The notes: generated by a model not told the origin, from the letters alone. 64,000 nt of DNA from Acinetobacter pittii (GCF_034064985.1 NZ_CP139249.1:3658001-3722000); one strand, 5' to 3'; positions 1-10,707 are shown, numbered from the stretch's first letter. Numbers and translations: made by a program.

Positions 1-443
1 TTAAATTTTTTTCCAGAACCGCATATACAAGGTTGCTTCATCGTGACCTTCATATCGACCGTTGGGTCGAGGAAAAACCATTGTTGCTGGTGATAAACAA
101 AATGTGAAACCTCGTGGTGAATTTGGGCTTTTTGCCCATCATGATAATGAGCCTTGAACTCAACCTGTGCATGGGTTTTATCTAATTTTTCGTTGGCGTT
201 AACAACCTCTAAACCCAACCATTGATTTTTTTTGCTCCACTCTGCAATGGCATCTTTATCAAGAGCTGTTTGCTGACCTAAAGCAGTCGTTTGCACAATA
301 TAATCGATTTGCTGTAATGCAAAAGCGCTATAACGTGAACGCATAAGCTGCTCTGCTGTTAGCGCTTTTGCTGTACCTAAATGTAAAGGCTCACAACATT
401 CTATATAGCTGCCTTTTCCACATGGACAATTTTGTTGGGTCAT
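1..443 (-). CDS. YchJ-family SEC-C motif protein (partial)
   Basis: Reads 147 codons on the minus strand from an ATG at 441-443 and runs off the left edge without a stop. The N-terminus has a Cys cluster (CPCGKGSYIECC) and the visible end (CICGSGKKF) is the start of a second SEC-C zinc-binding motif, so only a few C-terminal residues are missing. The middle (a PxxLMRSRYSAF-like segment, then an NTF2-like fold rich in His and Trp) is typical of the YchJ/UPF0225 family. The molecular role of the family is not established. It lies downstream of the TerC-type gene but is separated from it by a terminator. Confidence 0.85.
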   Translation of the reverse strand, partial: MTQQNCPCGKGSYIECCEPLHLGTAKALTAEQLMRSRYSAFALQQIDYIVQTTALGQQTALDKDAIAEWSKKNQWLGLEVVNANEKLDKTHAQVEFKAHYHDGQKAQIHHEVSHFVYHQQQWFFLDPTVDMKVTMKQPCICGSGKKF

Positions 444-462
444 TTAGTGCTTCTCAAATAAA

Positions 463-486
463 AAATAGCTCAAAGTTGAGCTATTT
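463..486 (-). terminator. Intrinsic terminator after the TerC/CorC gene
   Basis: An 11-bp perfect stem (463-473 with 476-486) is followed on the minus strand by a T-rich run. It closes the transcript of the TerC/CorC gene just before the YchJ-family gene starts. Confidence 0.75.
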
Positions 487-514
487 TATGATGTTTCTAG
501 ACTTAAAACGTCAT

Positions 515-2107
515 TTAATCTTTTGGTTCATCTTGCTCAATAGAAACAATATGAACTTTCTCAATTTTATGACCTTCCATTGTAATCACTTCAAAGCGAT
601 AACCATCTGCCTCAACAGCTTCACCATTTTCCGGTAAACGGCCTAAATGGAATAACAAGTAGCCCGACAAAGTTGAATACTGTTCACTTTCATCAACTAG
701 ATCACGACCTAATAGAAGGGATACGTGACGAATGTCTGTTGAACCTTCAAGCATTAATGAACCATCTGCCAAGCTTTCAGCAGCAGCATCTAATTCATCT
801 TCATCCGGGAATTCACCCGCAATTGCTTCTAAGATATCAATTGGCGTTGCGATACCTTCGATAGAACCATATTCATTTAATACGATGGCCATTTGTAAAG
901 GAGCTTGACGTAATTGTTCCATAACCATGAGTACTTGAGCATTTTCATGCACAATCACAGGTTCACGTAAATGCTTTTGGAAATCAATCACGCCTGTTTC
1001 AATAAAGTTATTTAAAACTTTATGAGTAAGCGCAATACCTTCAATATTATCAAGCTCACCACGTGCAACGATCAAACGAGAGTGTGTCATCGACATTAAA
1101 CGTTCTTTTAAAACTTCAGGCTCATCGTCTAAATCAATCCACTCAAGTTCAGGGCGTGGAGTCATAACAGACTTTACTGGGCGCTCTGATAAGCCGAGTA
1201 CGCCTTGTACAAGCACACTGTGATAAGCACCGTTTTCTTCGTCAAAAACTTCATCTGCAAACGCTTGTGTAGCCAGTACGTCTTCTTTATCAGCTGATTG
1301 GGCATCGGAACTAGAACCGCTATTTTTACTACCTAACATACGTAAAACTGCAGAAGCTGTGCGATAACGTAAATCTGTGGTTGTAACCATTTTTTCCTGA
1401 TTGCGGCGCATGCTCTGGTTGATAATTTCCACCAAAACCGAGAAGCCAATTGCAGCATATAAGTAGCCCTTCGGAATATGGAAACCAAAGCCTTCCACCA
1501 CCAAAGAGAAACCGATCATCATCAAGAAGCCAAGACACAGAATGACAACTGTTGGATGTTTATTGACAAAGTCCATGAGTGGTTTAGATGCCCACAACAT
1601 GATTCCAACAGCAATCACAACCGCAACCATCATGATTGACAGCTCTTTCACCATACCTACGGCTGTAATCACACTGTCTAATGAGAATACCGCATCAAGC
1701 ACGACAATCTGAACAATGACCATCCAGAATGCAGCATGAACAGGATTATCTTCTTTATGAAGTTGTTTTCCTTCCATTCGTTCATGCAATTCCATAGTGC
1801 CCTTAAAGAGTAAGAACACACCACCAAATAACAAAATCAGATCACGGCCAGAGAAAGGATGATCAAAAATATGGAAAAGTGGTTCAGTTAGTGTCACAAC
1901 CCAAGCAATCGAGGCTAAGAGTATGAGACGCATTCCCAAGGCGAGTACCAAACCGACTATACGTGCTTTAGCTCGTTGCTCGGGCGGCAATTTCTCAGCT
2001 AAAATTGCGATAAAAACGAGGTTATCGATCCCCAATACAATTTCAAGAACGATTAAAGTTGCTAAACCCACCCAAGCAGAGGGATCAGACATCCATTCAA
2101 AGATCAT
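515..2107 (-). CDS. TerC-family membrane protein with CBS and CorC/HlyC domains
   Basis: A 530-residue inner-membrane protein of the YegH/YoaE type. Residues about 1-240 form a TerC-like domain with several hydrophobic helices and the signature [14 protein letters not shown] near the N-terminus and [12 protein letters not shown] near residue 135, whose acidic residues are thought to bind metal. A paired CBS domain follows (about 300-425, including the segment [13 protein letters not shown]), then a CorC/HlyC transporter-associated domain to the end. Length and domain order match E. coli YegH (about 527 aa). The family is associated with metal export or resistance, but the substrate here is unknown. 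The start has an upstream GGAGCAGG ribosome-binding site. Confidence 0.88.
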   Translation of the reverse strand: MIFEWMSDPSAWVGLATLIVLEIVLGIDNLVFIAILAEKLPPEQRAKARIVGLVLALGMRLILLASIAWVVTLTEPLFHIFDHPFSGRDLILLFGGVFLLFKGTMELHERMEGKQLHKEDNPVHAAFWMVIVQIVVLDAVFSLDSVITAVGMVKELSIMMVAVVIAVGIMLWASKPLMDFVNKHPTVVILCLGFLMMIGFSLVVEGFGFHIPKGYLYAAIGFSVLVEIINQSMRRNQEKMVTTTDLRYRTASAVLRMLGSKNSGSSSDAQSADKEDVLATQAFADEVFDEENGAYHSVLVQGVLGLSERPVKSVMTPRPELEWIDLDDEPEVLKERLMSMTHSRLIVARGELDNIEGIALTHKVLNNFIETGVIDFQKHLREPVIVHENAQVLMVMEQLRQAPLQMAIVLNEYGSIEGIATPIDILEAIAGEFPDEDELDAAAESLADGSLMLEGSTDIRHVSLLLGRDLVDESEQYSTLSGYLLFHLGRLPENGEAVEADGYRFEVITMEGHKIEKVHIVSIEQDEPKD

Positions 2108-2433
2108 TGATCCTGCTCCTGTGTTGTTTGAATTTTATCTTTATTTGGCAACACAACAGGCGCGCCTATACAAAGGGGGGAAAATGTTTTTTTAAGACAA
2201 GAAATTAAAACGGAGCGACTACAACCACTACCCATATTTGTTCATATGTTGTTAAACGATTTTTTAGTATAGGCAAGATTTAACATAAATTCATCATTTT
2301 TATTTGTACATAACCAGCATTCACCAAACCCATACAAAACATGAATCTTTCTTATAAATCTGCTTATAAAGTTGTCATATCTTTTGCTTAGTGTAGACAA
2401 GAAATATGAACGTGATAAGGTGAAAATAAAGCA
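2108..2433. other. Divergent intergenic region
   Basis: 326 bp between two divergent genes. It should hold both promoters, but I see only weak matches. A TATACT box lies on the minus strand near 2267-2272, and TTGTCA lies on the plus strand near 2373. I looked for a yybP-ykoY manganese riboswitch ahead of the TerC gene and did not recognise its conserved core. A GGCGCGCC palindrome occurs near 2159. Confidence 0.4.
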
Positions 2434-3057
2434 ATGAATAGCGTATTAACAATGGCAGTAAATGATTTACCAATAACAGCTGTAAAAACAAAACAACCTC
2501 TTATTGCATTATATTGTGGTTCACGTGCAGGAAATAACCCAATCTACCGAGAAAAAGCAATTGAACTTGCTCATGGAATCGCTGAACAAGGCTTTGGATT
2601 AGTCTATGGCGGTGCCAGTATCGGTTTAATGGGACAAGTCGCAGAAAGCGTTCTCGCAAACGGCGGAGAAGCTGTCGGTGTGATCCCTGAATTTATGCTT
2701 GATTATGAAGTCGCACATGCAGGACTAACTGAATTACATGTTGTAGAAACCATGCATGAACGTAAAGCCATGATGGCAGAGCGCGCAAGTGCATTTATTG
2801 CGTTGCCGGGTGGTTTAGGAACATTTGAAGAAATATTGGAAATAGCCACTTGGGGCCAACTCAACCAACATCAAAAGCCCATGATTTTATATAACGTAAA
2901 TGGCTTTTATAACGCATTGATCGCCCAATTAGACCATGCAGTTCAAGAAGGTTTCCTTCCCCTTCAGCACCGAGCTAAATTAATTGTATGCGAAGAGGTC
3001 GATCAAATTTATAACGTCATTAAAAATTTAAAAATGCCAAAAAGATTTGTTGTCTAG
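2434..3057 (+). CDS. LOG-family nucleotide 5'-monophosphate phosphoribohydrolase (TIGR00730)
   Basis: A 207-residue Rossmann-fold protein of the LOG (lysine decarboxylase-like) family. It shows the family motif PGGLGTFEE at residues 125-133 and the upstream MHERK at 107-111, which bind the phosphoribose of the nucleotide. The family hydrolyses cytokinin riboside 5'-monophosphates in plants and AMP or related nucleotides in bacteria; it is not a true lysine decarboxylase. An AAGGTG Shine-Dalgarno sequence precedes the first ATG, but Met7 is a possible alternative start. It is monocistronic, with a terminator after it. Confidence 0.88.
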   Translation: MNSVLTMAVNDLPITAVKTKQPLIALYCGSRAGNNPIYREKAIELAHGIAEQGFGLVYGGASIGLMGQVAESVLANGGEAVGVIPEFMLDYEVAHAGLTELHVVETMHERKAMMAERASAFIALPGGLGTFEEILEIATWGQLNQHQKPMILYNVNGFYNALIAQLDHAVQEGFLPLQHRAKLIVCEEVDQIYNVIKNLKMPKRFVV

Positions 3058-3075
3058 TTGTCCATCTACTCTATT

Positions 3076-3103
3076 TTAAAAAGCGGTTCTGCCGCTTTTT
3101 TTG
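3076..3103 (+). terminator. Intrinsic terminator after the LOG gene
   Basis: A hairpin AAAGCGG-TTCTG-CCGCTTT is followed by a run of T residues on the plus strand. Confidence 0.8.
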
Positions 3104-3228
3104 TTTTAACTATTTTCACCTCTACCTTCAAAAGAACTTAGATTTAGTAAAGGGGTATTCAACATTGGCTTACTTCTTTTAAATTCAATTTGTTTTACAC
3201 TAGACCAAAACGTTAATTTTCAAATGTT

Positions 3229-4620
3229 ATGAATGCCACGCCGACTCACCAAGCCTTGCAGCCTGAATATCGCTTACTCGTTCTTTTGGTTTCTATTGGC
3301 TTTTTTATGCAGGCCTTGGACACAACCATTGTAAATACCGCGATTCCTGCAATGGCTCATCATCTCAATGAAGATCCTTTACGCATGCACAGCGTAGTGG
3401 TGGCCTATGTATTATCGGTTGCCGCTTGTATTCCTTTAAGTGGCTGGTTAGCAGACCGCTTTGGTGTTAGAAATATTTTCTTGTCGGCAATCGTCATTTT
3501 TACTCTGGCTTCTTTAGGATGTGGACTTTCACAAAGTCTCAATGAGCTGTTATTTTTCCGAGTCATTCAAGGCATAGGCGGCGCCTTACTACTTCCTGTT
3601 GGCCGATTATCACTTTTAAAAATTATTCCTCGCACTCAATTTTTAGCTGCGATGAGTTTAATGAGTCTTGCGGGTTTACTCGGGCCTTTGGCTGGTCCAA
3701 CTTTGGGCGGATGGTTAGTTGAAGTTGCAACTTGGCACTGGATCTTTCTTATCAATATTCCTATGGGCATACTTGGCATACTAATGACACTAAAAGTCAT
3801 GCCAAATGTAAAAGAACCCTCAGTCAAAACATTCGATTTGGGTGGCTTCATCTTATTAGTCGTGGCCATGATTGGATGGTCTTTAGGGATCGAACATTTA
3901 GCCTCACCTGAATATTCAAAATGGTTTAGCATTTCATTATTAGTCGTCGGAATAATCGCAACACTATGGTATGCCTATCATTCACATACTCATCAAAATG
4001 CATTATTTCGTAGCCGACTCTTTAGAAACAAAATTTATGCGATTGGTATTTTAGGTAATTTCTTTGCTCGCTTTGGTGGTAATGCTTTACCTTTTGTTTT
4101 ACCACTCATGCTACAAGTTGCTTTTGGTTTTGAACCCTTTATTGCAGGTCTAATGATGATTCCCTTAGTCTTGGGCTCATTATTTTCAAAGCCAATTGTC
4201 AGGCCTATTATTCAAAAAATTGGCTATCGACGTTTTTTACTCATCAACACAACATTAGTTGGGCTATGTATTGCCTCTTTTGCAATCATGACCGTCGATA
4301 CTCCAACTTGGTTTAGAGCCTTGCACTTTTTCTTGTTTGGCACATTAAATTCACTGCAATTTGTTGGCATGAATACATTAACCTTGAAAGACTTGCCTCA
4401 ACAAGATGCGAGTAGCGGTAATAGTTTCTTGTCGATGATCATGATGCTATCAATGAGTATTGGCGTGGCACTGGCAGGTACACTCATTAACGTATTTACC
4501 AATTATTATGGCCCAGCTCATGTAACCACTGCATTCCATGTCACTTTAATTTGCCTCGGTTGTATTAATGTCATTACTGCATTTATTTTCTGGCAAATTC
4601 CAAAGGATACGTCTGTTTAA
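3229..4620 (+). CDS. mdtD: MFS drug-efflux transporter, MdtD-like (DHA2 family)
   Basis: A 463-residue, highly hydrophobic transporter. The first half closely resembles E. coli MdtD: FFMQALDTTIVNTAIPAMA in helix 1 (DHA2 motif D), WLADRFGVRNIF (motif A), then RVIQGIGGALLLPVGRL (motif B) and GPTLGGWLVE (motif C). It should be a proton-driven multidrug exporter in the inner membrane. Its own substrate cannot be read from the sequence. The start codon overlaps no good Shine-Dalgarno site, so a slightly later start is possible. It is followed by the muramidase gene on the same strand. Confidence 0.85.
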   Translation: MNATPTHQALQPEYRLLVLLVSIGFFMQALDTTIVNTAIPAMAHHLNEDPLRMHSVVVAYVLSVAACIPLSGWLADRFGVRNIFLSAIVIFTLASLGCGLSQSLNELLFFRVIQGIGGALLLPVGRLSLLKIIPRTQFLAAMSLMSLAGLLGPLAGPTLGGWLVEVATWHWIFLINIPMGILGILMTLKVMPNVKEPSVKTFDLGGFILLVVAMIGWSLGIEHLASPEYSKWFSISLLVVGIIATLWYAYHSHTHQNALFRSRLFRNKIYAIGILGNFFARFGGNALPFVLPLMLQVAFGFEPFIAGLMMIPLVLGSLFSKPIVRPIIQKIGYRRFLLINTTLVGLCIASFAIMTVDTPTWFRALHFFLFGTLNSLQFVGMNTLTLKDLPQQDASSGNSFLSMIMMLSMSIGVALAGTLINVFTNYYGPAHVTTAFHVTLICLGCINVITAFIFWQIPKDTSV

Positions 4621-4697
4621 GCGGTTGCATTTTTAGCATGGTTTCTCGCTCACGAATCACGCTATGATGTTTGTCTCAAATTTTTAATGAGTTTTGC

Positions 4698-5456
4698 ATG
4701 ACCAAACTGGCTAAAACCTTTTTCACAGCGCGGCACAATGCCTTAATTGGAGTTGGCTTGGCTTGTGTTATGGGAGTCTTGGCTTATTTTGGTCTCTTTT
4801 ATCAGCAAAAAGCCGTTGCACAAGATTACCCAGTCCAAGGCTTTGATGTTTCTCACCATCAGGGTGATATTAACTGGAAAAAAATATCACCGGAAAAGTT
4901 CCAATTCGTCTATTTAAAAGCGACCGAAGGCGGGGATTATAAAGATCCAAAATTTCAAGAAAACTGGCTTAAAGCACGTGAACATGGTTTTCATGTAGGT
5001 GCTTATCACTTTTATCGTCTATGCCGTGATGGTAAAACGCAAGCTAATAACTTTATTGCGACTGTACCCAACAAAGCCGATGCCCTTCCTCCTGTTATCG
5101 ATCTGGAATATGACGGTAACTGTATTAATGCACATACCAAAGAACAATTACTTAAAGAAATAGGCATCATGCATGATCGCTTAAAACAGCATTATGGCAA
5201 ACAGCCTATTTTTTATATTTCTAAAACTTTTTATCACATTGTGTTAATAGGTAATTTTCCCAATACACCTCTTTGGGTCAGAGATTACGAAGGAAAACCT
5301 GAGCTGAAAGACAAAAGAAAATGGCTCTTTTGGCAGCATAGTAATCAAGGTAAAATTGAAGGCATGACAAAACCAGTAGACTTAAATGTTTATGAGGGTT
5401 CAGTCAAAGAATGGCATCATTTTTTACAGCAGCAAGGCATCGTGAAAGCACAATAA
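4698..5456 (+). CDS. Glycoside hydrolase family 25 muramidase
   Basis: A 252-residue protein when started at ATG 4698; a TTG 27 bp upstream gives a longer but less likely form. An N-terminal hydrophobic segment (about 15-36) is a signal anchor. The GH25 catalytic fold follows with [12 protein letters not shown] (Asp50), LKATEGGDY (Glu77) and [10 protein letters not shown] (Asp135, Glu137), the acidic residues expected of the Chalaropsis-lysozyme active site. It should cleave the MurNAc-GlcNAc bond of peptidoglycan in the periplasm. The stop lies 1 bp before dinB, so the two genes are probably co-transcribed. Confidence 0.88.
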   Translation: MTKLAKTFFTARHNALIGVGLACVMGVLAYFGLFYQQKAVAQDYPVQGFDVSHHQGDINWKKISPEKFQFVYLKATEGGDYKDPKFQENWLKAREHGFHVGAYHFYRLCRDGKTQANNFIATVPNKADALPPVIDLEYDGNCINAHTKEQLLKEIGIMHDRLKQHYGKQPIFYISKTFYHIVLIGNFPNTPLWVRDYEGKPELKDKRKWLFWQHSNQGKIEGMTKPVDLNVYEGSVKEWHHFLQQQGIVKAQ

Positions 5457-5457
5457 T

Positions 5458-6513
5458 ATGCGCAAAATCATTCATATCGATATGGATGCCTTCTATGCAT
5501 CGGTCGAATTGCGAGAGCGTCCTGATCTAAAGCATCTTCCCGTCGTTATTTCTTCGCATCATCCGCGAGCTGTGATTGCTGCTGCCTCCTACCCTGCCCG
5601 TGAATTTGGTTTGCGTTCTGCCATGTCGATGAGTCAGGCAAGAAAACTATGTCCTCAAGTTGTCATTATTGAACCAAATTTTGAAAAATACCGTACGGTT
5701 TCCGCTCAAATTCACTCGATCTTTCAGCAATATACGCTACTTATTGAGCCTTTATCTTTAGATGAAGCTTATTTAGATGTCACTGAAAATCTAAAACAAA
5801 TTGCGAGTGCAACTGAAGTTGCTATACACATTCGAGAAGATATTTTTAGATTAACTGGGCTTACTGCATCGGCTGGTGTAGCACCAAATAAGTTTTTGGC
5901 AAAAATTGCTTCCGACTGGAACAAACCTAATGGTTTATGTGTAATCAAACCTTCGCAAGTTGCTACTTTTATTCAAGACCTTCCGCTTAAAAAGATTCCA
6001 GGCGTGGGTAAAGTGACTCAGGAAAAATTGCAGCAGCTTCAGTTATATACTTTAGGTGACTTACAAAAAATTGAAGAATCCATTTTAGTTCACCATTTTG
6101 GCAAATACGGCCAACAGCTTTATTTATATGCACAAGGCATTGACCATAGACCCGTTCAAGCTGAAAGAGCTCGCCAACAAATTTCGAAAGAGACCACTTT
6201 CGATAGTGATTTTACTTTGGCTCAATGTCAGCCCTATTGGCAGGGATTAGCTGAAAAAGTCTGGCAAACCCTAGAGAAAAAACAGCTCAATGCACGTGGT
6301 GTGAATATCAAACTTAAACTTAAGAATTTTCAGACTTTACAACATAGTAAAAGCTTTAAAAGACCGATCCAGTCGCTACAGGACTTAATCCAAGTTTTAT
6401 TTTTATTGTTAAATGAAATGCAGATACCCGAACATTTCCAGTTTCGCCTGATTGGTATAGGCGTTTATCAATTACAGACCCAAGCCGATGACTTCCAGCT
6501 TAACCTCTGGTGA
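5458..6513 (+). CDS. dinB: DNA polymerase IV (Y-family)
   Basis: A 351-residue translesion polymerase. The palm residues are Asp8 in [12 protein letters not shown] and the Asp102-Glu103 pair in [10 protein letters not shown]. The steric-gate region, the helix-hairpin-helix thumb ([14 protein letters not shown]) and the little-finger domain follow in order. The extreme C-terminus QLNLW is a good sliding-clamp binding motif. Its length is typical of the family. No LexA-type box is visible because the start abuts the muramidase gene, so its expression probably depends on upstream promoters. Confidence 0.95.
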   Translation: MRKIIHIDMDAFYASVELRERPDLKHLPVVISSHHPRAVIAAASYPAREFGLRSAMSMSQARKLCPQVVIIEPNFEKYRTVSAQIHSIFQQYTLLIEPLSLDEAYLDVTENLKQIASATEVAIHIREDIFRLTGLTASAGVAPNKFLAKIASDWNKPNGLCVIKPSQVATFIQDLPLKKIPGVGKVTQEKLQQLQLYTLGDLQKIEESILVHHFGKYGQQLYLYAQGIDHRPVQAERARQQISKETTFDSDFTLAQCQPYWQGLAEKVWQTLEKKQLNARGVNIKLKLKNFQTLQHSKSFKRPIQSLQDLIQVLFLLLNEMQIPEHFQFRLIGIGVYQLQTQADDFQLNLW

Positions 6514-6827
6514 TTGATTAATTTTTACTCGAAAGAGCAACTTTTGAACAAAATAGGCTCCCTTTTACTCAAACTTTAGAGTAACCTAATCAACGCATAT
6601 TCATTACCCATGTATTTGCAACATGCCAAAGCAACCTTTACTTTCGGCATAACGTCCTGTGATTGGCGTGACGACCAAATCCGAATATTGCAGGGCTCTT
6701 CTGATACATGGCTTAGTTATTCCTTCCTCACAATAATCTACTGAAATTCTTTTCTACTTGCTTGCACCGACCTAGCAACTCTTCATAAAATCAAAACTAT
6801 TAAATAAAACCACTTTAGAGCATTTTT
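6514..6827. other. Intergenic region with a 104-bp inverted-repeat-bounded segment
   Basis: 314 bp between dinB and the RidA gene. The segment 6608-6711 is bounded by an 8-bp inverted repeat (CCATGTAT at 6608-6615, ATACATGG at 6704-6711). On the minus strand it contains an open stretch of about 36 codons ending at TAA near 6605, reading ...SDLVVTPITGRYAESKGCF..., with no usable start codon. It could be a gene remnant or a small repeat element. I cannot assign it. Confidence 0.35.
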
Positions 6828-7181
6828 ATGACGGTAAAGCGTTTACACGTTACTTCACGCTACTGCGAGGTTGCGATTTCAGGTAATTTGGTACACCTAG
6901 CTGGGCAACTCGCAGATGATACAAGCGCAGATGTCACAGGGCAGACTCAACAAACTTTAGATAATATTGACCGTCTATTGGCAGAAGCTGGAACAGATAA
7001 AACCCATATTCTTTCTGTCATGATTTTCCTAAAAGATATCGAAAAAGACTATGCAGCAATGAATGCCGTTTGGGATGCATGGATTAGCGAAGGACATCCA
7101 CCTGCACGCACTTGCGTAGAATCAAAACTCTATGCACCAGATGTACTTGTAGAAATGACAGTGGTTGCGGTACTTCCATAG
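6828..7181 (+). CDS. RidA (YjgF/YER057c/UK114) family protein
   Basis: A 117-residue protein covering the whole RidA-family domain. The segment HPPARTCVESKL near residue 88 carries the conserved Arg that, in true RidA, orients 2-aminoacrylate or related imines for deamination, and the C-terminal VEMTVVAVLP is typical. It acts in the cytosol, probably as a trimer. Whether this copy is the main RidA or one of the Rid2-Rid7 paralogues cannot be settled by eye. It is monocistronic, with a strong terminator. Confidence 0.88.
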   Translation: MTVKRLHVTSRYCEVAISGNLVHLAGQLADDTSADVTGQTQQTLDNIDRLLAEAGTDKTHILSVMIFLKDIEKDYAAMNAVWDAWISEGHPPARTCVESKLYAPDVLVEMTVVAVLP

Positions 7182-7204
7182 TTTTATACATATAAATCTA
7201 AATA

Positions 7205-7243
7205 AAAATGAGCAATATTTTTGTGATATTGCTCATTTTTTTA
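7205..7243 (+). terminator. Intrinsic terminator after the RidA gene
   Basis: A stem of about 14 bp (7205-7218 with 7226-7239), with ATGAGCAATAT in its left arm, ends in a T run on the plus strand. A's on the left arm let it also work for the convergent DUF2726 gene. Confidence 0.85.
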
Positions 7244-7326
7244 ATAGTTTTAAAATCATTAATATCAGCATACTACCAAGATCTTCTTTAATGAATTCTC
7301 CTATCAATTGCTATAGTGAATAATTT

Positions 7327-7827
7327 TTAAGACTTCACAAAAGCATTTGACATTCTTTCTAGTTGTGGCGTTGCATGCAAAGTTGCTAGCTCTGATTCAG
7401 GACTTAATAAATCTCTTCTTAAATCATGATAATCAGGCACATCGCTATAATGCAGCACACGATAACCAGCCAATTGTAATAGACGACGTTCATATTGTTG
7501 ATGCGCTCGGCGTAAACCGTTTTCCCCCAGAACAACGATTACAACTACCTGATAATTTTGGTCGAGTACAACAAAATCCGCTGCCATATTTTGGTATTTA
7601 CGGCGAGTATGCGCATATTTTGTAGTTAAAAGTGCATCAAAAGATACATGTGCTAACACGGTAAATTTGGGTAAAACTGTTTGTAGTCGGGTTAAGGTCA
7701 TTTGCTCATGACTGGTTAAAACTGCACGACGCTTTAAAGCGCTATCGTGTTGATTCCTTCGTGAAAGACTTTTCACAGCCATCACAACAGCCAAAAATAA
7801 TAATAAGATCGTGATTAAATAGTACAT
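7327..7827 (-). CDS. Membrane-anchored DUF2726 protein
   Basis: A 166-residue protein with one N-terminal transmembrane helix (about 2-18) followed by a basic stretch (KSLSRRNQ) that would stay in the cytosol. The rest resembles the DUF2726 domain, a restriction-endonuclease-like fold: a conserved beta-strand DFVVLDQNYQVVVIVVLGENG, a helix with RR and a final strand YRVLHYSD. The function is unknown. A clear AAAGGA ribosome-binding site supports the start. It faces the RidA gene. Confidence 0.65.
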   Translation of the reverse strand: MYYLITILLLFLAVVMAVKSLSRRNQHDSALKRRAVLTSHEQMTLTRLQTVLPKFTVLAHVSFDALLTTKYAHTRRKYQNMAADFVVLDQNYQVVVIVVLGENGLRRAHQQYERRLLQLAGYRVLHYSDVPDYHDLRRDLLSPESELATLHATPQLERMSNAFVKS

Positions 7828-8108
7828 GGGTCCAATCCTTTAGGTTTCTTATAATGATTTTGCTAGATCACACTTTGTTTTAATTGATAACGACACAGCC
7901 GTTTTTTAAAAGGTTCACTTAGTAATTTCACTTGTAGTTATCAAGTTTGGCTTAAATTTAGCCACCCTCACATTATTTATAATCATAGAGTCTACAACAA
8001 TCAAGTGCAGCTCGTCAGATTTTTGCTATTTATCATTATTCGTTACGTTTTTTGTACTTTTAATCCTCAAAAATCTCATTATACGATTTAAATAGAGTCA
8101 TAAAAAAC
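7828..8108. other. Intergenic region without recognisable features
   Basis: About 280 bp of AT-rich sequence upstream of the DUF2726 gene. The ribosome-binding site AAAGGA near 7836 belongs to that gene. I see no further gene, RNA or convincing promoter. Confidence 0.4.
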
Positions 8109-8137
8109 AAAACAGGCTCTGTTTAAGAGCCTGTTTT
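8109..8137 (-). terminator. Intrinsic terminator after the YgiQ gene
   Basis: A 12-bp stem (8109-8120 with 8126-8137) with core ACAGGCTCT/AGAGCCTGT, flanked by T runs on both strands. It serves the minus-strand radical-SAM gene. Confidence 0.85.
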
Positions 8138-8141
8138 ATCA

Positions 8142-10520
8142 TTATCCACGAGCTTTTGATTTTGGTTTACTTTTACCACCAAATGGTCTTTTCTCACCTG
8201 TTTCACGAGGAGGTAAACCAGTGTGCTGGGTTAGAACCTGTCCTTTTTGTGGACGTTTTTGCCCTGCTGCTGAACGAGATTGCCCGTGACCACGTTTAGC
8301 TGAATCGCCCGCTACAGAAGAGTTCTTCTTACGTGCAGATTTGTATTCCCCTTCTGTGCCTTTTGGCTGATAAGTTGGAATTAAATGCTGCTTCGAATTA
8401 CCAATTAAATCGGCACGGCCCATTTCTTTTAAGGCTTCACGAAGTAATGGCCAGTTATTTGGATCATGATAACGTAAGAATGCCTTATGCAGACGACGGC
8501 GTTTCTCACCTTTTACAATATCAACTTTTTCAGTATAGCGAGCGACTTTAGCAAGCGGGTTTTTACCCGAATAATACATAGTTGTTGCAGTTGCCATTGG
8601 CGATGGATAGAACGTCTGTACCTGATCGGCACGGAAACCATTCTTTTTCAACCAAATTGCAAGGTGCATCATGTCATAATCTGAAGTACCCGGATGCGCA
8701 GCAATAAAGTAAGGAATTAAATATTGCTCTTTTCCTGCTTCTTTACTGAAACGGTCAAACATTTGCTTGAAACGATCATACGTACCAATACCCGGTTTCA
8801 TCATCTTAGATAACGGGCCTTGTTCGGTATGTTCAGGAGCAATTTTTAAATAACCACCTACGTGGTGCTGTACCAGCTCTTTGACATATTCAGGGTTGAG
8901 TACCGCAAGGTCATAACGTAAACCTGAACCAATCAGAATTTTCTTCACACCTTTAATCGCACGTGCTTTACGATAAAGCTGTACTAAAGGCGCATGATCG
9001 GTATGTAAGTTTTGACAAACGCCTGGATATACACAAGAAGGTTTACGGCAGTTCTTCTCAATTTCTGGGTCTTTACAGTGCAAACGATACATGTTTGCTG
9101 TTGGACCACCTAAGTCTGAAATAATGCCGGTAAAGTTTGGTGCCGTATCACGGATTTTTTCAATCTCACGTAAAATTGAATCTTCCGAACGGTTTTGAAT
9201 AATACGCCCTTCATGTTCTGTAATTGAACAGAATGTACAACCACCAAAACAGCCACGCATAATATTGACCGAGAATTTGATCATATCAAATGCAGGGAAA
9301 CGCGCATCACCATAAGTAGGATGTGGCAAACGTGCATAAGGTAAATCAAATACATAATCCATTTCCTCAGTGGTTAGAGGAATTGGAGGTGGGTTAATCC
9401 ACACATCACGTTCACCATGGCGTTGTACCAACGCACGAGCATTACCTGGATTAGTTTCAAGGTGCAAAATACGGTTTGCATGTGCGTAAAGCACTTGATC
9501 ATTTGCCACTTCTTCAAAAGAAGGCAAGCGAATAACCGCCAACTCTCGTGGTGGCAATTTGTGTTTAATTGCTTTTGACGGTGCCGGCTTTAATTGAACG
9601 ATTTGAGTGTCGTCATCGAGTTTGTCGCCTTCACGCACAATCGGATTTGCAACAATCTCTTTTTGGAAATTTTGATACTGAGCTAAAGAGTTACCCTTTT
9701 CTTTTTCAACCTCACAGCCATCAATATCTTCTGTCATGACATATGGGTTAATAATTGGATCAACACGCCCAACCGTATCTACATCATTACTCGCAACTTC
9801 AACAAACTTTGCTTTTGATGCTTTGTTATGTTTATTAATAATAAATGCTGTACCGCGAACATCAGTAATCTCGTGGATTTTCTCACCTTTAGCCAAACGA
9901 TGCATCACATCAATAATGGCACGCTCACCATTACCATACATGAGCAAATCGGCTTTTGAATCCATTAAAATTGAACGACGGACTTTATCTGACCAATAAT
10001 CGTAGTGTGCGATACGACGTAAACTGCCTTCAATACCACCTAATAACACAGGTACGTCTGGGAATGCTTCACGACAACGTTGGCAATATACTGTTGCTGC
10101 GCGGTCAGGACGTTTATTTGGTTCATTGTTTGGAGAATAAGCATCATCCGAACGGATTTTACGATCTGCCGTATAACGGTTAATCATCGAATCCATATTA
10201 CCTGCGGTTACACCCCAAGCAATCGTTGGCTTACCTAAAACGCGGAAGCTTTCAACATTGGTCCAGTCTGGCTGCGCAATAATTCCGACACGGAAACCTT
10301 GTGCTTCAAGTACACGTCCAATCACACCCGATACAAACGATGGATGGTCGATATACGCATCGCCACAAACCAAAATAAAGTCACACGCATCCCAGCCGAG
10401 TTGATCCATTTCTTCTCGTGACATCGGCAAAAATGGTGCGGGTTCAAAACACGACGCCCAATATTTGTCGTAATCAAACAGCGCTTTGGGCGCAGTCTGC
10501 ATGGTGTAGGCAGTAGACAT
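8142..10520 (-). CDS. YgiQ-family radical SAM protein (UPF0313)
   Basis: A 792-residue protein. The N-terminal part resembles a cobalamin-binding-like fold (about 30-300). The radical SAM core has Cys424, Cys428 and Cys431 in [17 protein letters not shown], which would ligate a 4Fe-4S cluster. A second set of cysteines follows ([14 protein letters not shown], near 500). The C-terminal 60 residues are basic, low-complexity and probably disordered ([19 protein letters not shown]), as is common in YgiQ. The reaction is not known. It is monocistronic, with its terminator at 8109-8137. Confidence 0.9.
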   Translation of the reverse strand: MSTAYTMQTAPKALFDYDKYWASCFEPAPFLPMSREEMDQLGWDACDFILVCGDAYIDHPSFVSGVIGRVLEAQGFRVGIIAQPDWTNVESFRVLGKPTIAWGVTAGNMDSMINRYTADRKIRSDDAYSPNNEPNKRPDRAATVYCQRCREAFPDVPVLLGGIEGSLRRIAHYDYWSDKVRRSILMDSKADLLMYGNGERAIIDVMHRLAKGEKIHEITDVRGTAFIINKHNKASKAKFVEVASNDVDTVGRVDPIINPYVMTEDIDGCEVEKEKGNSLAQYQNFQKEIVANPIVREGDKLDDDTQIVQLKPAPSKAIKHKLPPRELAVIRLPSFEEVANDQVLYAHANRILHLETNPGNARALVQRHGERDVWINPPPIPLTTEEMDYVFDLPYARLPHPTYGDARFPAFDMIKFSVNIMRGCFGGCTFCSITEHEGRIIQNRSEDSILREIEKIRDTAPNFTGIISDLGGPTANMYRLHCKDPEIEKNCRKPSCVYPGVCQNLHTDHAPLVQLYRKARAIKGVKKILIGSGLRYDLAVLNPEYVKELVQHHVGGYLKIAPEHTEQGPLSKMMKPGIGTYDRFKQMFDRFSKEAGKEQYLIPYFIAAHPGTSDYDMMHLAIWLKKNGFRADQVQTFYPSPMATATTMYYSGKNPLAKVARYTEKVDIVKGEKRRRLHKAFLRYHDPNNWPLLREALKEMGRADLIGNSKQHLIPTYQPKGTEGEYKSARKKNSSVAGDSAKRGHGQSRSAAGQKRPQKGQVLTQHTGLPPRETGEKRPFGGKSKPKSKARG

Positions 10521-10687
10521 GGCTTGCGAATCTCGGCTAGCAAATGGAGGAGAGACATCTAAAGATGAAAGCCGATCATTTTAACATGAATTTCATTCAT
10601 TTTCCCTGTTTATAAAACATGCGAAAACAACACTATAGAAATTAATTTGATTAAACTTTACTCAACATTTTATTCTTGGAATAAATA

Positions 10688-10707
10688 CGGCGGACCAAAA
10701 TCCGCCG
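10688..10707 (-). terminator. Possible terminator after the phytase-like lipoprotein gene
   Basis: A 7-bp GC-rich stem CGGCGGA/TCCGCCG with a 6-base loop lies 26 bp past the stop codon. The minus-strand T run is short (TATTTAT), so it is only moderately convincing. Confidence 0.5.

Noticed and set aside
2153..2166. GGCGCGCC palindrome and poly-G stretch
   Set aside because: An isolated short palindrome without a second copy or link to a promoter box.
2108..2433. Manganese riboswitch (yybP-ykoY) upstream of the TerC-type gene
   Set aside because: I could not find the conserved loop sequences or a plausible three-way junction.
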